Origin: Caprimulgus europaeus
Taxonomy: Eukaryota; Chordata; Aves; Caprimulgiformes; Caprimulgidae
DNA: 64,000 nt
NCBI GenBank assembly: GCA_907165065.1
Contig: OU015525.1
Coordinates: 31,066,037 to 31,130,036, forward strand
Direction of reading: 5' to 3'
Shown in pieces: positions 53,801-62,640 of the stretch. The notes beneath the pieces are model-generated. The model ran no database searches. It was not told the origin of the DNA and was given only the letters and a program-made list of their open reading frames with translations. Positions within the stretch are counted from its first letter, which is position 1. Each line of letters starts with the position of its first letter. A program made the translations under genes and the position numbers.

Positions 53801-56800
53801 TCAGCTTCAAATTATGTCCAGAGAGAAAATGTTTTAAGAAGCTGCTTTGAGGAGAGGAACCCCCAGCAGCCAGCAAATCTGCATCTTAGAATTAGAATAT
53901 TTTGCAGTGATTTTCCAGTAGGTATATATTTCTTAAGATTTTTGCAACACAACAGTCCATGTATTAAAAAAAACAAAGGCAGTTCCCAGCTGATTATATA
54001 TTTCCTTAAGCTTTAATTTGGCGACAGATTATTTTAAAAACCAGAATAAGAAAAAAGTAAAGATTTTTGTCTTAGAAAGAAGCACCAACTGACAGCTCAA
54101 TAGCCTTGAATTACAGCAGCTGCAACCACTTGGGATGTATTTTGGTATTCCAAATTAAATGTATCCCAAAAATAAACTGAAATCATCACTCATTTCTTCA
54201 TGAGTGTAATATTCAACAGACCTATAGAAATTTCCACTGCTTTACTGTCTTAACACCTACAATTTCCTTTTTGCACTTGAACATTGGCACTATGCCATAT
54301 GTTTATTAGCAGCTGCTAAACATGCCCTGCAGTTGAAGCTTGTCAAGTCAAGAATACATACGTGTTGTCTCTAAGACAAAGGCTGAAAGATCTCTCACAA
54401 GTTTCATTAAATCTAAACAGCTTTGCTGCTTCATTATGTATGTTGGAAATATGGTCAGGATACAAATTACCCACTTTTGTTCCAAGAAATGGGTATCATG
54501 GCATTGAGAAAAAAATGGGGCTATTGTTTTGGTATTAATTTAAACATACATATCAAGAGAAATTCAAGTGCTATGAAAAGTGTGAAAGCATATGGAAATT
54601 AAACATAGAAGCTGAAGGAAAACAGAGATTCTGAATTAGATTTTTTGATAAAGCAAGTGTAACCCGAAAACGCATCACAAAGAAAACTACATTAACTCTT
54701 GAAAAACTGCAATTCTTTTCCTTGTAAGAAGTTTTTAACTGAAATGTAACTGCCTAGGGATGCATCCAGCACTGTTTTCCACTTGAAAACACCAATGTCT
54801 GTACAGCTACATTATACAAGCTTACTTCGTCAAAACCTTATTTTTAACGCAGTATAAAAGAACCAGCAGCGCCTCTCATCTATCCTACTGTTTCATTTAT
54901 TATTACAGTTACTGCAAATATTTTTTCTTAAACTATCAGTGGTATAAAAGTAGAGGTTCATTTTTATAAAGATTCCTATAATGAAAGTTTAATCTTCAAA
55001 TAAATACTTACATGAACTTTTAGGCTACTATGACATGCAAGCCAATATTCTGTCCCCCACTGCCACCCTCCCAGTATTTAATGCTTAAGACAGACTGGAG
55101 ATAGGATGACAGAAAGAAAAAAAAACAAACAAAAAACTAGTAAGTTTAGTAGGAAAAACTGCTTGGAATATGTTTTATTTACACATAGCTTAATAGCAGT
55201 GAGAGAAACGTCCAAGCGGGGCATGAATTAGCAACAACTAGTGACCCAGGAGGCTCCTCAGTGACAGGACATACCTTCACAGGGTAATAATTCACACTCA
55301 AAGTTAGAAACTAGGCAACAAGATGGTAAGGAATATACTGCAATAACATTAAACAAAAATAACATTTTCAAAGATATAAAGAGGTAAAAGAAATTAAGAA
55401 TGAAAGTTTAAAAATCAGAAAAGTTATTTAAAGCAAGTTTGGCTAAAATACTGCAGAGTGAATAGCAAACCCCAGACTGGAGGAAACTGGTAAGAGTACC
55501 TACTGCCATAAAATGCCTTTAACAGCTGCCTCAGAAATACATTCACTGCAAAGGTAGTATCACTCATCTTGAAGGTGAATGTTGCATTTGTAAATCCAAA
55601 ATATTTTGGATAACTGATCTTTATGCACCATAAGGTTTTCTTTGCAGTCCTACAGTACCTTCCCAAAAAGCTTGCCTATCTTTTCCAACTAGATCTAAGA
55701 AAACCTACATTCACCTAACATTTTATCTGTCAACCTGATATCCTACCCAAACATTAGAATAGCAGCTCTTGTCCAAGGTACCCTGAGCTCCTTAAAGTGC
55801 TCAAGCAATAAGCTCATTTAACTACGGCACTGCAATTCAGCCTCCAGACACATCTATACAACCAAGGTGGGCGTGTTAATTAAAATTGAGCTCTCAGTGG
55901 TGAAAAGTGGAGTGATTGGGGATTAAGCCTGGCTAACAGCTCAAGTACTAGCCTAACCTGAAGGACATTATTAGCTTGTGCCTGCTGGCAAGTTTAACAC
56001 CAGCTAGGAGATCCAAGTTGACTTTTGCAGTGCACACATCCTTAGGAGGAAAGGCTGCAGAAAGCTGGTGAGTCCACACGAGTATTCTTTAAGAGCTTTT
56101 CATTCACATACATTCTAGAGTTAGCCCTGCCTTGTTCACGAGAGCAGCCAAGAAACACAGTAATTTTAAGTTCAGTGGGGAACATGAAGAGTTTCACTAG
56201 TCCTAAAGCATTAGGGAAGAGCTGGCATATTAACATGGCTTTCAGGAAACCACATGTTTATCTCAAACATACACCAAGCAGTGCAGACTTCTCGCTCAGT
56301 TGCTCAATCCAAAGCAATACAATGGGGAAAAAGATTTAAAAGAGAAGGTACACGGAGTTATCCGATGAGTGCACGGCGACCACCCCGTTAAAAACAGGAG
56401 AGTAATTTCTAATTTCTCGGCGGCACGTACCAGTCGTTAGCCGGACACCGCCCCCCTCCCCGGCACCGCAGGAGGAAGTTGTACCGAGAGTTTTTAAATC
56501 AGTGCTGCGACACTGGTGTTCGTACGCAACTTTTTCCCACACTGCCGGTTTATCTTCACGAGATAAACTAGCGAAAACGGCACTGGCTACCTTCGAACAG
56601 GTAACGTTAACCAGGTACGGCCAAAACCAACAGTTCGTGCGAAGGCCCGTGGGCTGACAGCGCCCAGCGGGACCCTCACCCCGCTCGGGGACGGCGTGGG
56701 AGAGCAGCACGATTACCCAGCCCCACGGGCGGCAACACACACAGGGAGCCATTTAACCAAGGTCACACACGTGAGCACTAAAAAACACCACCTAAGCGAA

Positions 56801-57817
56801 AGAGGAGCCCGGCCTCTCCCCCACGCCGCGCCCCGCAGGACACCCCCTCCAGCCCAGCCCTGCCGCCGCGTCCCCTACCTGCTCGGCGCTGACGGGCTCG
56901 TTGAGGCGATGCTCGGCGGACAGGTGGTGCCGGAGGAGCAGGGCCCGCTTGTAGTTGCGGGTGCCCTTGCAGAGCTCGTCGTGCCCCCCGGGCAGGGCCC
57001 CGCCGGCCATGATCAGCTCGGGGGGGGCGGCGGCGGCCGCAGCGGCGGTGCACCAAGCACACGACATGAGTCCGGTCTCCTGGCAGTAGTAGAGCCATGG
57101 GAACTCCTTGAGCCAGGAGCCCTGGAAGGAGATGTGCAGCTTCTGCAGCAGCGACTTGGGCCTGGCTAGCGGGAAATGCTTGATGCTCTCCCCCTCCCCC
57201 GCGCCCACGCTGCTGCCCTCCGCCTCGTCCCCTCCGTCTCCCCCAGACCGCCTGCTGCTGCTGCAGCTGCCGCCCTCGGCGCCGCTGCCGTCGCCCAGGC
57301 TGCCCCCTTCGCCGTCCTCCTCGTCGTCGCTGCTGTCGCTCAGGGAGCCGCCGTCCTGGACCAGCTCCTTCCCCTCCAGCAGGCCCTCCGGCTCCAGGCC
57401 CTCCGCGCCCTCCAGCTCCATCTCCTCGTCCGCCCCCCGCCCATTGAAGTGTTTCCGTGGCCAGGCCGAGGCCTCGCAGCCATTGTTAGCGGCGGAGGGG
57501 GCGGCGAGGAGCCCCCCGCCGCCCCGAAAGGCCAGTGTCCGGCGGTTTCTCTCGGCGAACGTGGGGCCGGCGGCGGGGGGCGAGACCGCGTCCTGCGGCA
57601 GCAGCAGCTCCTTCTCGTCGGCGGCGTTAGCCTCCAGCTCCTCGGACTCCAGCCCCTCCAGCTCCACTTCCTCGTCCGCCCCACGCCCGTTCAGCGGCTC
57701 GGGGTCTTGCCGGTCCCAGGCCTCGGCTGCGCCGCCGGCCGCTGCAGCCGCCGCCGCCGCCGCGACCAGGCCGCCGCCGCGGAACGCCAGCGTCCGCCGG
57801 TTCATCTCCGCGAACAT
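29587..57817 (-). CDS. ZBTB10: ZBTB10, BTB/POZ zinc-finger transcription regulator (whole coding span, 5 exons)
   Basis: Five minus-strand exons join in frame (313 + 299 1/3 + 58 + 58 2/3 + 101 codons), giving 830 residues and a TGA stop at 29589-29587. Domain order: duplicated Ala/Gly/Glu-rich N-terminus (1-225), BED/TTF-like Cys-His module (about 228-305), BTB/POZ (about 336-455), SUMO-type motifs IKSE, IKTE and IKEE, four DFKYG repeats (613-660), C2H2 fingers at 683-703 and 711-731, an atypical Cys/His module (739-767) and an acidic tail. This order and many stretches match mammalian ZBTB10 as I remember it (about 871 residues, shorter isoform about 847). The family acts in the nucleus; the BTB domain mediates dimerisation and corepressor contact, and ZBTB10 is described as a repressor acting at GC-rich Sp sites and as a telomere-variant repeat binder. 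The start is the first in-frame ATG (57817), with G at -3. The frame stays open upstream without another ATG. Identification is very secure; exon edges rest on splice phase. Confidence 0.96.
29893..32680 (-). other. ZBTB10 intron 4
   Basis: GT-AG intron of 2.8 kb, phase 0, AT-rich. It holds a short A-rich simple repeat (about 30809-30842) and no recognised transposon or RNA gene. Confidence 0.92.
32681..32856 (-). CDS. ZBTB10: ZBTB10 coding exon 4: first two C2H2 zinc fingers
   Basis: This exon encodes residues 671 (split) to 729. The acceptor is TTTTCTTGTAG|GC, with AG at 32858-32857; the donor is TTG|GTAGGT, GT at 32680-32679, phase 0. Finger 1 is LKCPHC...HLLIH (Cys683, Cys686, His699, His703). 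The linker TGVRSFS leads to finger 2, [19 protein letters not shown] (Cys711, Cys714, His727). The last zinc-binding histidine of finger 2 (His731) lies in the next exon, so the intron cuts through the HxxxH motif. These fingers should provide sequence-specific DNA contact. Confidence 0.96.
32857..34963 (-). other. ZBTB10 intron 3 (GC-AG)
   Basis: Intron of 2.1 kb, phase 1. It begins GCAAGT at 34963-34958 and ends TTTTCTTGTAG. A run of G on the plus strand (34657-34680) is the only low-complexity feature I noticed. No other element recognised. Confidence 0.88.
34964..35137 (-). CDS. ZBTB10: ZBTB10 coding exon 3: four DFKYG tandem repeats
   Basis: This exon enters in phase 1 and leaves in phase 1 (174 bases). 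The acceptor is CTGTAATAG|GT at 35139-35138. The split glycine (G|GT) starts the first unit, so residues 613-660 are four copies of G[TA][10 protein letters not shown], followed by [10 protein letters not shown]. Mammalian ZBTB10 has the same four-unit array, with more divergence between units in my memory of it. The donor is unusual: AATG|GCAAGT, giving a GC-AG intron. The GT four bases further on (AA|GTATAT) would shift the frame, while the GC donor restores [12 protein letters not shown], which parallels the mammalian junction. The function of the repeat is not known to me. Confidence 0.92.
34995..35137 (-). repeat. 36-bp coding tandem repeat (4 copies) in ZBTB10 exon 3
   Basis: Four head-to-tail copies of a 36-base unit are visible. 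On the plus strand each reads as ccatacttgaagtcacttga followed by agtacccggcagcagt, with only a few changes between copies. The frame is 12 codons per unit, so changes in copy number would keep the reading frame. Confidence 0.95.
39728..40660 (-). mobile_element. CR1 non-LTR retrotransposon fragment, antisense to the + strand
   Basis: The + strand reads as the reverse complement of a CR1 3' region. It starts near the 3' terminal part (aggtctgaagggacctctga, then ggtcatctagttcaacctcc), continues through ggagattccataaatcctct and ttcagcttgctgtccacaag, and ends near catctgctaacttgctgaga. The copy is 5'-truncated and its reading frame is broken many times, so it is an old inactive insertion. It lies in the same orientation as ZBTB10. 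Confidence 0.92.
41699..41739. repeat. Short direct repeat in intron 2
   Basis: gtccaggaataccaaggg occurs twice, 23 bases apart, separated by attt and one further base. Confidence 0.95.
42679..42828. repeat. A/C-rich low-complexity tract in intron 2
   Basis: About 150 bases of the plus strand are nearly only A and C, mixing runs of A with CC, CCC and CCCC. The ZBTB10 pre-mRNA therefore carries a G/U-only stretch here. Confidence 0.9.
48287..49184 (-). CDS. ZBTB10: ZBTB10 coding exon 2: BTB/POZ domain and linker
   Basis: This exon encodes residues 314-612 plus one base of codon 613. The acceptor is ATTGCAG|GAG, with AG at 49186-49185, after a T-rich tract. The donor is GCAG|GTAAAT, GT at 48286-48285, leaving phase 1. 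Residues 334-455 form a classic BTB/POZ domain: [20 protein letters not shown], then [18 protein letters not shown] and VASYLQM. The linker carries IKSE (K460) and IKTE, and the exon ends with IKEEA; all three fit the SUMO consensus and are probably modified lysines in a repressor. Reading through the donor adds GKYYLMSVM and a stop, so intron retention would truncate the protein before the zinc fingers. Confidence 0.96.
49830..50388 (-). mobile_element. Solo LTR of an avian ERVL-like endogenous retrovirus
   Basis: On the minus strand the element begins TGTAGTGGGTCTGGCTGGGA and ends in the CAACCCACCA region. It contains GGGACACAGCCGGGACAGCT, ATATTCCATACCATATGACA, an AATAAA and CTATTAAACTG, all typical of a common avian ERVL-type LTR. 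A 5-bp direct repeat GGCAG flanks it (49825-49829 and 50389-50393), as expected for ERVL integration. No internal retroviral genes are next to it, so it is a solo LTR. It sits in intron 1 in the same orientation as ZBTB10 and could in principle offer a promoter or poly(A) site. Confidence 0.88.
53093..53150. repeat. Pure-purine (G/A) tract in intron 1
   Basis: 58 consecutive purines on the plus strand, starting with a G-run and passing to (GAAAAA)n. Confidence 0.95.
56879..57817 (-). CDS. ZBTB10: ZBTB10 coding exon 1: N-terminal low-complexity region and BED/TTF-like module
   Basis: This exon encodes residues 1-313 and ends on a complete codon (phase 0) at CAG|GTAGGG, donor GT at 56878-56877. 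It starts [12 protein letters not shown], with a nine-residue alanine run at 19-27. A unit [14 protein letters not shown] occurs twice (from residues 2 and 87), as does [13 protein letters not shown] (from 43 and 125). Acidic and Ser/Gly-rich stretches follow (about 155-212). Residues 228-305 read like a BED/TTF-type finger of hAT-derived proteins: [12 protein letters not shown], then MSCAWC (Cys253, Cys256), [13 protein letters not shown] and a final His303. A second methionine (M5) is a possible alternative start. The exon lies inside the CpG island and is very GC-rich, unlike the rest of the gene. Confidence 0.93.
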
Positions 57818-58103
57818 GGCGTGCGCGCGCCCCCCGCCCGCCGCCGCCTCCTCACGCCCCTGGCCCGCCGCTCCCCGGCCGGCCGAGGACTCTGCCCGCG
57901 GGAAGGGGGAAGGAGGCGCCGGCTGCCGTGCGGGAAGGGCGGGGGTGGCGGCCGAGAGAAACAAAGTCCGGCCGCTTCCTCCCCCCCGCCCCAGGCTCCG
58001 GCCTAGATCAGCGCCGCAGGCTGCCCACAATGGATCCGGCTCGGCGGCGCTTCCGTCCCACCAGGCCCCGGATCAGGTCGAATGGCAAATGAACAACGGA
58101 CTG
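57818..58103 (-). other. ZBTB10: Probable ZBTB10 5' UTR
   Basis: GC-rich leader between the start codon and the candidate core promoter. The frame of exon 1 is open back to at least 58030 with no in-frame ATG, so a near-cognate upstream start cannot be excluded. The exact 5' end is not visible from sequence alone. Confidence 0.5.
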
Positions 58104-58119
58104 CTCCCACAATGCACCG
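58104..58119 (+). promoter_or_regulatory. ZNF143/Staf-like binding site
   Basis: CTCCCACAATGCACCG fits the ZNF143/Staf consensus (CCCA-x-AATGCA core) very well. It lies 287 bases upstream of the ZBTB10 start codon, within the CpG island. A weaker related core, GCCCACAATGGATC, lies at 58023-58036. ZNF143 sites mark the core promoters of many vertebrate genes. Confidence 0.6.
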
Positions 58120-59023
58120 GGAGAGCCACCGCAGGGGAGGGGGAGCGCGAGCGGGGGGCGGGCAGGCGGGGGGCCGGCGGGGCGGGCGCGACAGCTGGGG
58201 CGCGTCACGCGCCCCTGAGCCGCCCGCCCGCCCCGCGCGCCCCGCCCCGCCCGGCACAGGGGCGGGGGGGGGAGGGAAACGGGCGACCCTCTCTTTCCCC
58301 CGAGGGGCGGCAATCCCCTCTTCCGCCACCCCCGCGCACGCGCAGGGGGAGGCCCGAGGGGTAGCGGGGGCAGCAGCGCGGCCGAGGCTCCCGGGGCCGC
58401 GCGGCGGGGCTGCCGAGCGGCGGCCGTTGCGCCGTTGGGGCCGGGCGCGGCGGTACCGTTAGGCGCGGGGCGGCGCAGGCGCGGGCGGCGCGTGCGGCGT
58501 GCGCGGTGCCCGCACGTGCCGGTGGGGCGGGACCTTCCGCGGGGCGACGGCTCGAGGCGCAGGGCGCGGGCGGAGGGCGGTTCAGCGGGCTGCAGCGCGG
58601 TGCGTTCGGCGGGTGTAGGGGCGGGTGGGAGAGCAGCGGGGACCGGCACCGGCGCTCGGTCTCTTCTCTCCGCACCCGGCAGCATAGGGGAGCAGGGGGA
58701 AAAGGAAAAAAAAACCTCGCAGGTCGAGATACAAAGTAGTTCAGTAAGTGAAGAAGCGGGAGAAGAAAGAAGGAAAACGGCGCAGGTGGTGCTGGGGTCG
58801 CCCGTCTCCGCCCGCCGCGGGCGGACCGATGCTCAGCCAGCTCCTGGGAGCCGGTGCCTTCCCCCGAACCCTCTGCTGCGCTCTGCCGCGGGGCACGGAG
58901 CCACAGGGCGCCGGACATCGCTACTGTTGGTTCGGCTCGTCTGCCCGGTTGTGTCACCTCCCAGCCCCCTAAGGCTCCCCGCTCTCTTCACGGAGGGGCA
59001 GAGTGAGACTCAGAAAAGGCCTC

Positions 59024-59149
59024 GGTGCTGTGCAAACACCGCTCAGCAATCCCGCACCTGAACCGCAGCCCCGCAGAGGAGACTGTGGTGCTGTGCAAAC
59101 ACCGCTCAGCAATCCCGCACCTGAACCGCAGTCCCGCGGAGGAGCACTA
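59024..59149. repeat. 63-bp tandem duplication
   Basis: Two adjacent copies beginning ggtgctgtgcaaacaccgct, with only a few differences (gcagccccgcagagga against gcagtcccgcggagga). It lies at the right margin of the CpG island. Confidence 0.95.
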
Positions 59150-60204
59150 ACTCCAGACCCGCTGCCGCAGGTGTGACCAGAGCTGTGGCAAGGGAGGGCT
59201 TTGGAGCCGCCCAGACGGAGCAGTGCGGTGTGGTCGCTGTCGCGTAATGCGGATGCGCATATTCAGTAGTAAAAACAACAACATAAAAAGAGATGCCCCT
59301 GCCTCTTCACCTGGAAATGCGCAGGGGTCTGGCAGAGCTGACTTGGACACAAACTTTTGAGAAGAGTTTGCAAGAATACGGTGCGTGCTCTAAATATTGC
59401 TGTAAGCAAGAATGCTTTCCTCCTTCCAATGAGTTACTCGGGAAAAGACCTTTGGTGGCAAATTAATTTATATTCTGGAAAGATGAAGAAAATCTTTCTA
59501 AAATTCTAGGGGGGAGAGGAGAGTTGGCCATGGGGGAACAGCGAGACTGTAAAAGGCAGTATCACATTTCCAGGGGAGAAGCAAAGATGGTCTAAATTTA
59601 GGCAAGGGGCAGAGGAGTGATGGGAGATAAAGAATTCTGAGATTTGCTGTGCCTCGCTGGGGCACAGGGTGGAGATAGCGATTCAGATCTGGGTCCGTCG
59701 AAGCAAAGGGTTCCCACGATACAGCCTCCATAAAATACAGGACAGACCCCTGTTTCATAAAGTTCTAGGCTTTGTGAGGTCTCGATGTTTTTGGATTCCC
59801 GTGGCAGCCGATCATTGCCTGTCAGCGTTTGTCAGCTGACGAGTGCACCAGCGCTTACCTGCATTAGCATTTCTTACCCTTTTTCTATTGTTTTTAAAGA
59901 AATATTTGGTGGTGTAGATTATTTCTCACTATATGTTTAAACTAGTGCAGATTGCAGTGAGGGTACGCAGAAGATTTACATTAAGAATTCCTGCCGGGAT
60001 TCACACTTATGGAGCAGAGTACTTGTGATCTCGGGGAACATAATCTGCACCCAGAATTGTTGCGTTTCGAACCTACCCAGTGGACATGCAGGAATGAGAT
60101 AGGTAGGAGGAACAGTAGGACAGTGAGCAGTAGAGTCCCTGTTTTGGAGTGCAGAGAGGTGTTATTTAATTGCAGCAAGTAATCTAGAGTGCTAACCAAT
60201 CAAT

Positions 60205-60310
60205 ACAGAATCATAAAATAATTTAGATTGGAGGAAGCCTCCAGAGTTCACTCAGGTCAAAGCAGGGCCAACCTCCAAGTTGCAGGAGGTTGCTCAGGGA
60301 CAGCGGCTCA
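60205..60310 (-). mobile_element. Short CR1 3' fragment, antisense to the + strand
   Basis: cagaatcataaaataattta followed by gattggaggaagcctccaga and ggttgctcaggga resemble the reverse complement of a CR1 3' end. Only about 100 bases remain and the match is diverged, so the limits are approximate. Confidence 0.65.
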
Positions 60311-62204
60311 GACTCTGTTTGCTGGGAAGACCTTTGGAAATAGCTGCTCCCAAATTATCTCATCAGGCTTTTGTTTTGTCAGCCTGCTGCCAGGGATCCC
60401 ACCGCTGTGCCCTGCACTCAAGAAAGGGAACTTAACTGAATCGTGGCTAATTTAATTGGTCTATAATGGCTCAGTCACACCGAGTTGAGGTTGTACTGGT
60501 TTATTTGATAATTCCATTTTACTGAGTGTCTTCATGAACATGGGTCTTGACAGGTAATCTTAACTTTTACCTAACACTTTTTTGTCACTGAGTAATTTGC
60601 AAAAATGTTCAAACCATTTGATCTTCACTGCAGAAATTCTTGGTTTCAGACTGCTTTGTTGCAAATGAGGTTTTGTATTATATTCATGATGGGACTAGGT
60701 ATTTCAAAAAGCATCCTGAGCTGCTGTAGCAAAAATGTGTTTATTTTGTAGAAACATTAACTTTCTGTTTCTTCATCAACTGGTTTTCAGTTCCCCTGTC
60801 AAACCCTCATGCTACTAAGGTTTATAATTAAAAAATAATAATGGATGTACACCTCATGGTAATTTTTTCACATACCTTTTTCACCTATAGTCTCTTGAGA
60901 GTCAGTAGTGTTTACTGTCAAAGTTCGTACATTTGGACAACAGCTAGAATCTCTTTCCATTCTTTGATGGGACAGTATAGGAAATAAATCTTTAGCCCTG
61001 TGGATAGCAAATGCTGTTTTGTTCAGTCTGAAATCTAGTTCTCCAGATATAACATGCACGTTCCTTGTTTTTCTTATAGCCCTTTGGTTCTTTCTACTTC
61101 TTTCTCCTGTGTTACAGAAAGGCATAAAAATCTCCCACTGTTCATTGGAAAAGAATCATAAACTGATTCGGCTTCCTGCAAATGAAGAGCTAATTCCTTA
61201 CATGAGAGAGCAGAATTAATGATACATACACTGCTGCAATGTGGCATTTTGCTCCAAATCTAGAATAACCCAGATCTAAGCTATGGAGTTGCCAGTCACT
61301 GGTAGTACTTTGTGCAGGTGACGCACCCTAGGAAGGCATCACTTGCCACTTGTTTTTGTTTTCCAGGATCTGAAAGTCCAAGATTTAAAAATAATTTAAT
61401 GGGCATAATGCTGTGAAAGAGAGTGAACATTTCATAAAATCCTGTTTATCACTCCAGCTGTTTATGTATCTGGGGAGAATGGTTTATAAAACGCCTTTGT
61501 GGTTGAGTATCATCACTAATCAGTTCCATATTTAACACTACTTAAAGGCCATTCTACCAAAGCATCTAAATGTGCATTTGTATGTTCTGCTGAATTAAGA
61601 GTTTCAGTGAACAAGTTGCAAGCTTCCACCCAAACAGGATCTTTTGCTTTTAAATGATAAAATCCCTTGTGCAAGACTCTGAGGATTAAGTTCTCATATA
61701 ATGTCTGATGTAGAGTACTCTCTTGATGAGAGACAGTGTTATCCATAGGGGCAGTGATCTTGTTGCACACATCCAGTGTCTGCTTTTGTTGCAGCTGAGA
61801 AGAGTATTCAAAGTCTGATCTAACTCCTGCAGAAGTGAGTGAGAAATAGATCATGCCACAAGAGACACTGTGTGATTCCAGTGTGTACAAATCAGCATTT
61901 TCATCAAAATACTACTGACACTAACAGCATGTTTTATCTGGGAAGATCTGTGTCCCAAAATTCCTGCTGTCACCTAAGAAACTCTTTTAAGATGAGACTA
62001 ACTCTTCCAAGATTGCTTCTGAAACCGATGGGTTGTTGTCCTATCCCTAGAGCACATTTCTGCAATGGATATTCAGACAGTAAGGAAGATTCCAGATTTT
62101 TTTCAAAGATAGTTCAAGTTTCACTAACATGGTTTTTGTGTTACTGGAAATCTCTTCCTGGGCATATGAAAGTTTCAGTTCATATACTCCTGCATATTGA
62201 GGGA

Positions 62205-62640
62205 TTTAGGGTCACAGAGATGATGAGAGGCCTGGAGCATCTGCCTTGTGAGGAGAGGCTGAGAGAGCTGGGACTCTTCAGCCTGGAGAAGCAAAGACTG
62301 AGGCGATCTTATCATTGTCTATAAATACCTGAAGTGCAGGGGCCAAATGGATGGGGCTGGGCTCTTTTTGGTGGTGCCCAGTGACAGGACAAGGGGCAAT
62401 GGGCAAAAACTGGAACACCAGAAGTTCCAGACAAACTTAAGGAAAAACTTTACTGTGAGAGTAACAGAGCACTGGAACAGGCTGCCCAGGGAGGTTGTGG
62501 AGTCTCCATCTCTGGAGATGTTCAAAACCCACTTGGACGCTTTCCTTGTGCAACTTGTTTTGGGGAACCTGCTTTGGCAGGGGGATTGGACTAGATGATC
62601 TCCTGAGGTCCCTTCCAACCCCTACCATTCTGTGATTCCG
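62205..62640 (+). mobile_element. CR1 non-LTR retrotransposon fragment, 3' end
   Basis: Recognisable CR1 3' sequence: gagaggctgagagagctggg, cactggaacaggctgcccag, then gactagatgatctcctgagg and the terminal ccattctgtgattc. An 83-codon remnant (62347-62598) encodes the usual CR1 reverse-transcriptase C-terminus, with LRKNFTVRVTEHWNRLPREV visible. Truncated at its 5' end, as most avian CR1 copies are. Confidence 0.95.

Larger units (their letters stand above)
49185..56878 (-). other. ZBTB10 intron 1
   Basis: GT-AG intron of 7.7 kb, phase 0. Its 5' part (above about 56.3 kb) is still within the CpG island. It contains a solo LTR (49830-50388) and a pure-purine tract (53093-53150). The rest is AT-rich with nothing else recognised. 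Confidence 0.92.
56340..59240. promoter_or_regulatory. ZBTB10: CpG island covering ZBTB10 promoter and exon 1
   Basis: GC content and CpG density are far above the rest of the window, with many GGGCGG/CCCGCCC boxes (dense at 58150-58300 and 58380-58620) and long G-runs. No TATA box is positioned convincingly. The transcription start is probably within a few hundred bases to the right of the ATG at 57817. Such islands often fire in both directions. Confidence 0.9.

Noticed and set aside
56336..56752. 138-codon minus-strand ORF just inside intron 1
   Set aside because: It follows the exon 1 donor, lies in the CpG-island shore and has no recognisable family motif.
56696..58364. Several long plus-strand ORFs (157, 418 and 276 codons) over the CpG island
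   Set aside because: They are antisense shadows of ZBTB10 exon 1 in GC-rich sequence, where stops are rare. Their composition is Pro/Ser/Arg or Leu/Ala low complexity with no domain.
58008..58957. Long minus-strand ORFs (225 and 250 codons) upstream of ZBTB10
   Set aside because: They lie in GC-rich promoter sequence and are Pro/Arg/Ala-rich without motifs; not the frame of exon 1.
61839..62324. 161-codon plus-strand ORF
   Set aside because: Its 3' part runs into the CR1 copy in a non-coding frame; the rest has no motif.
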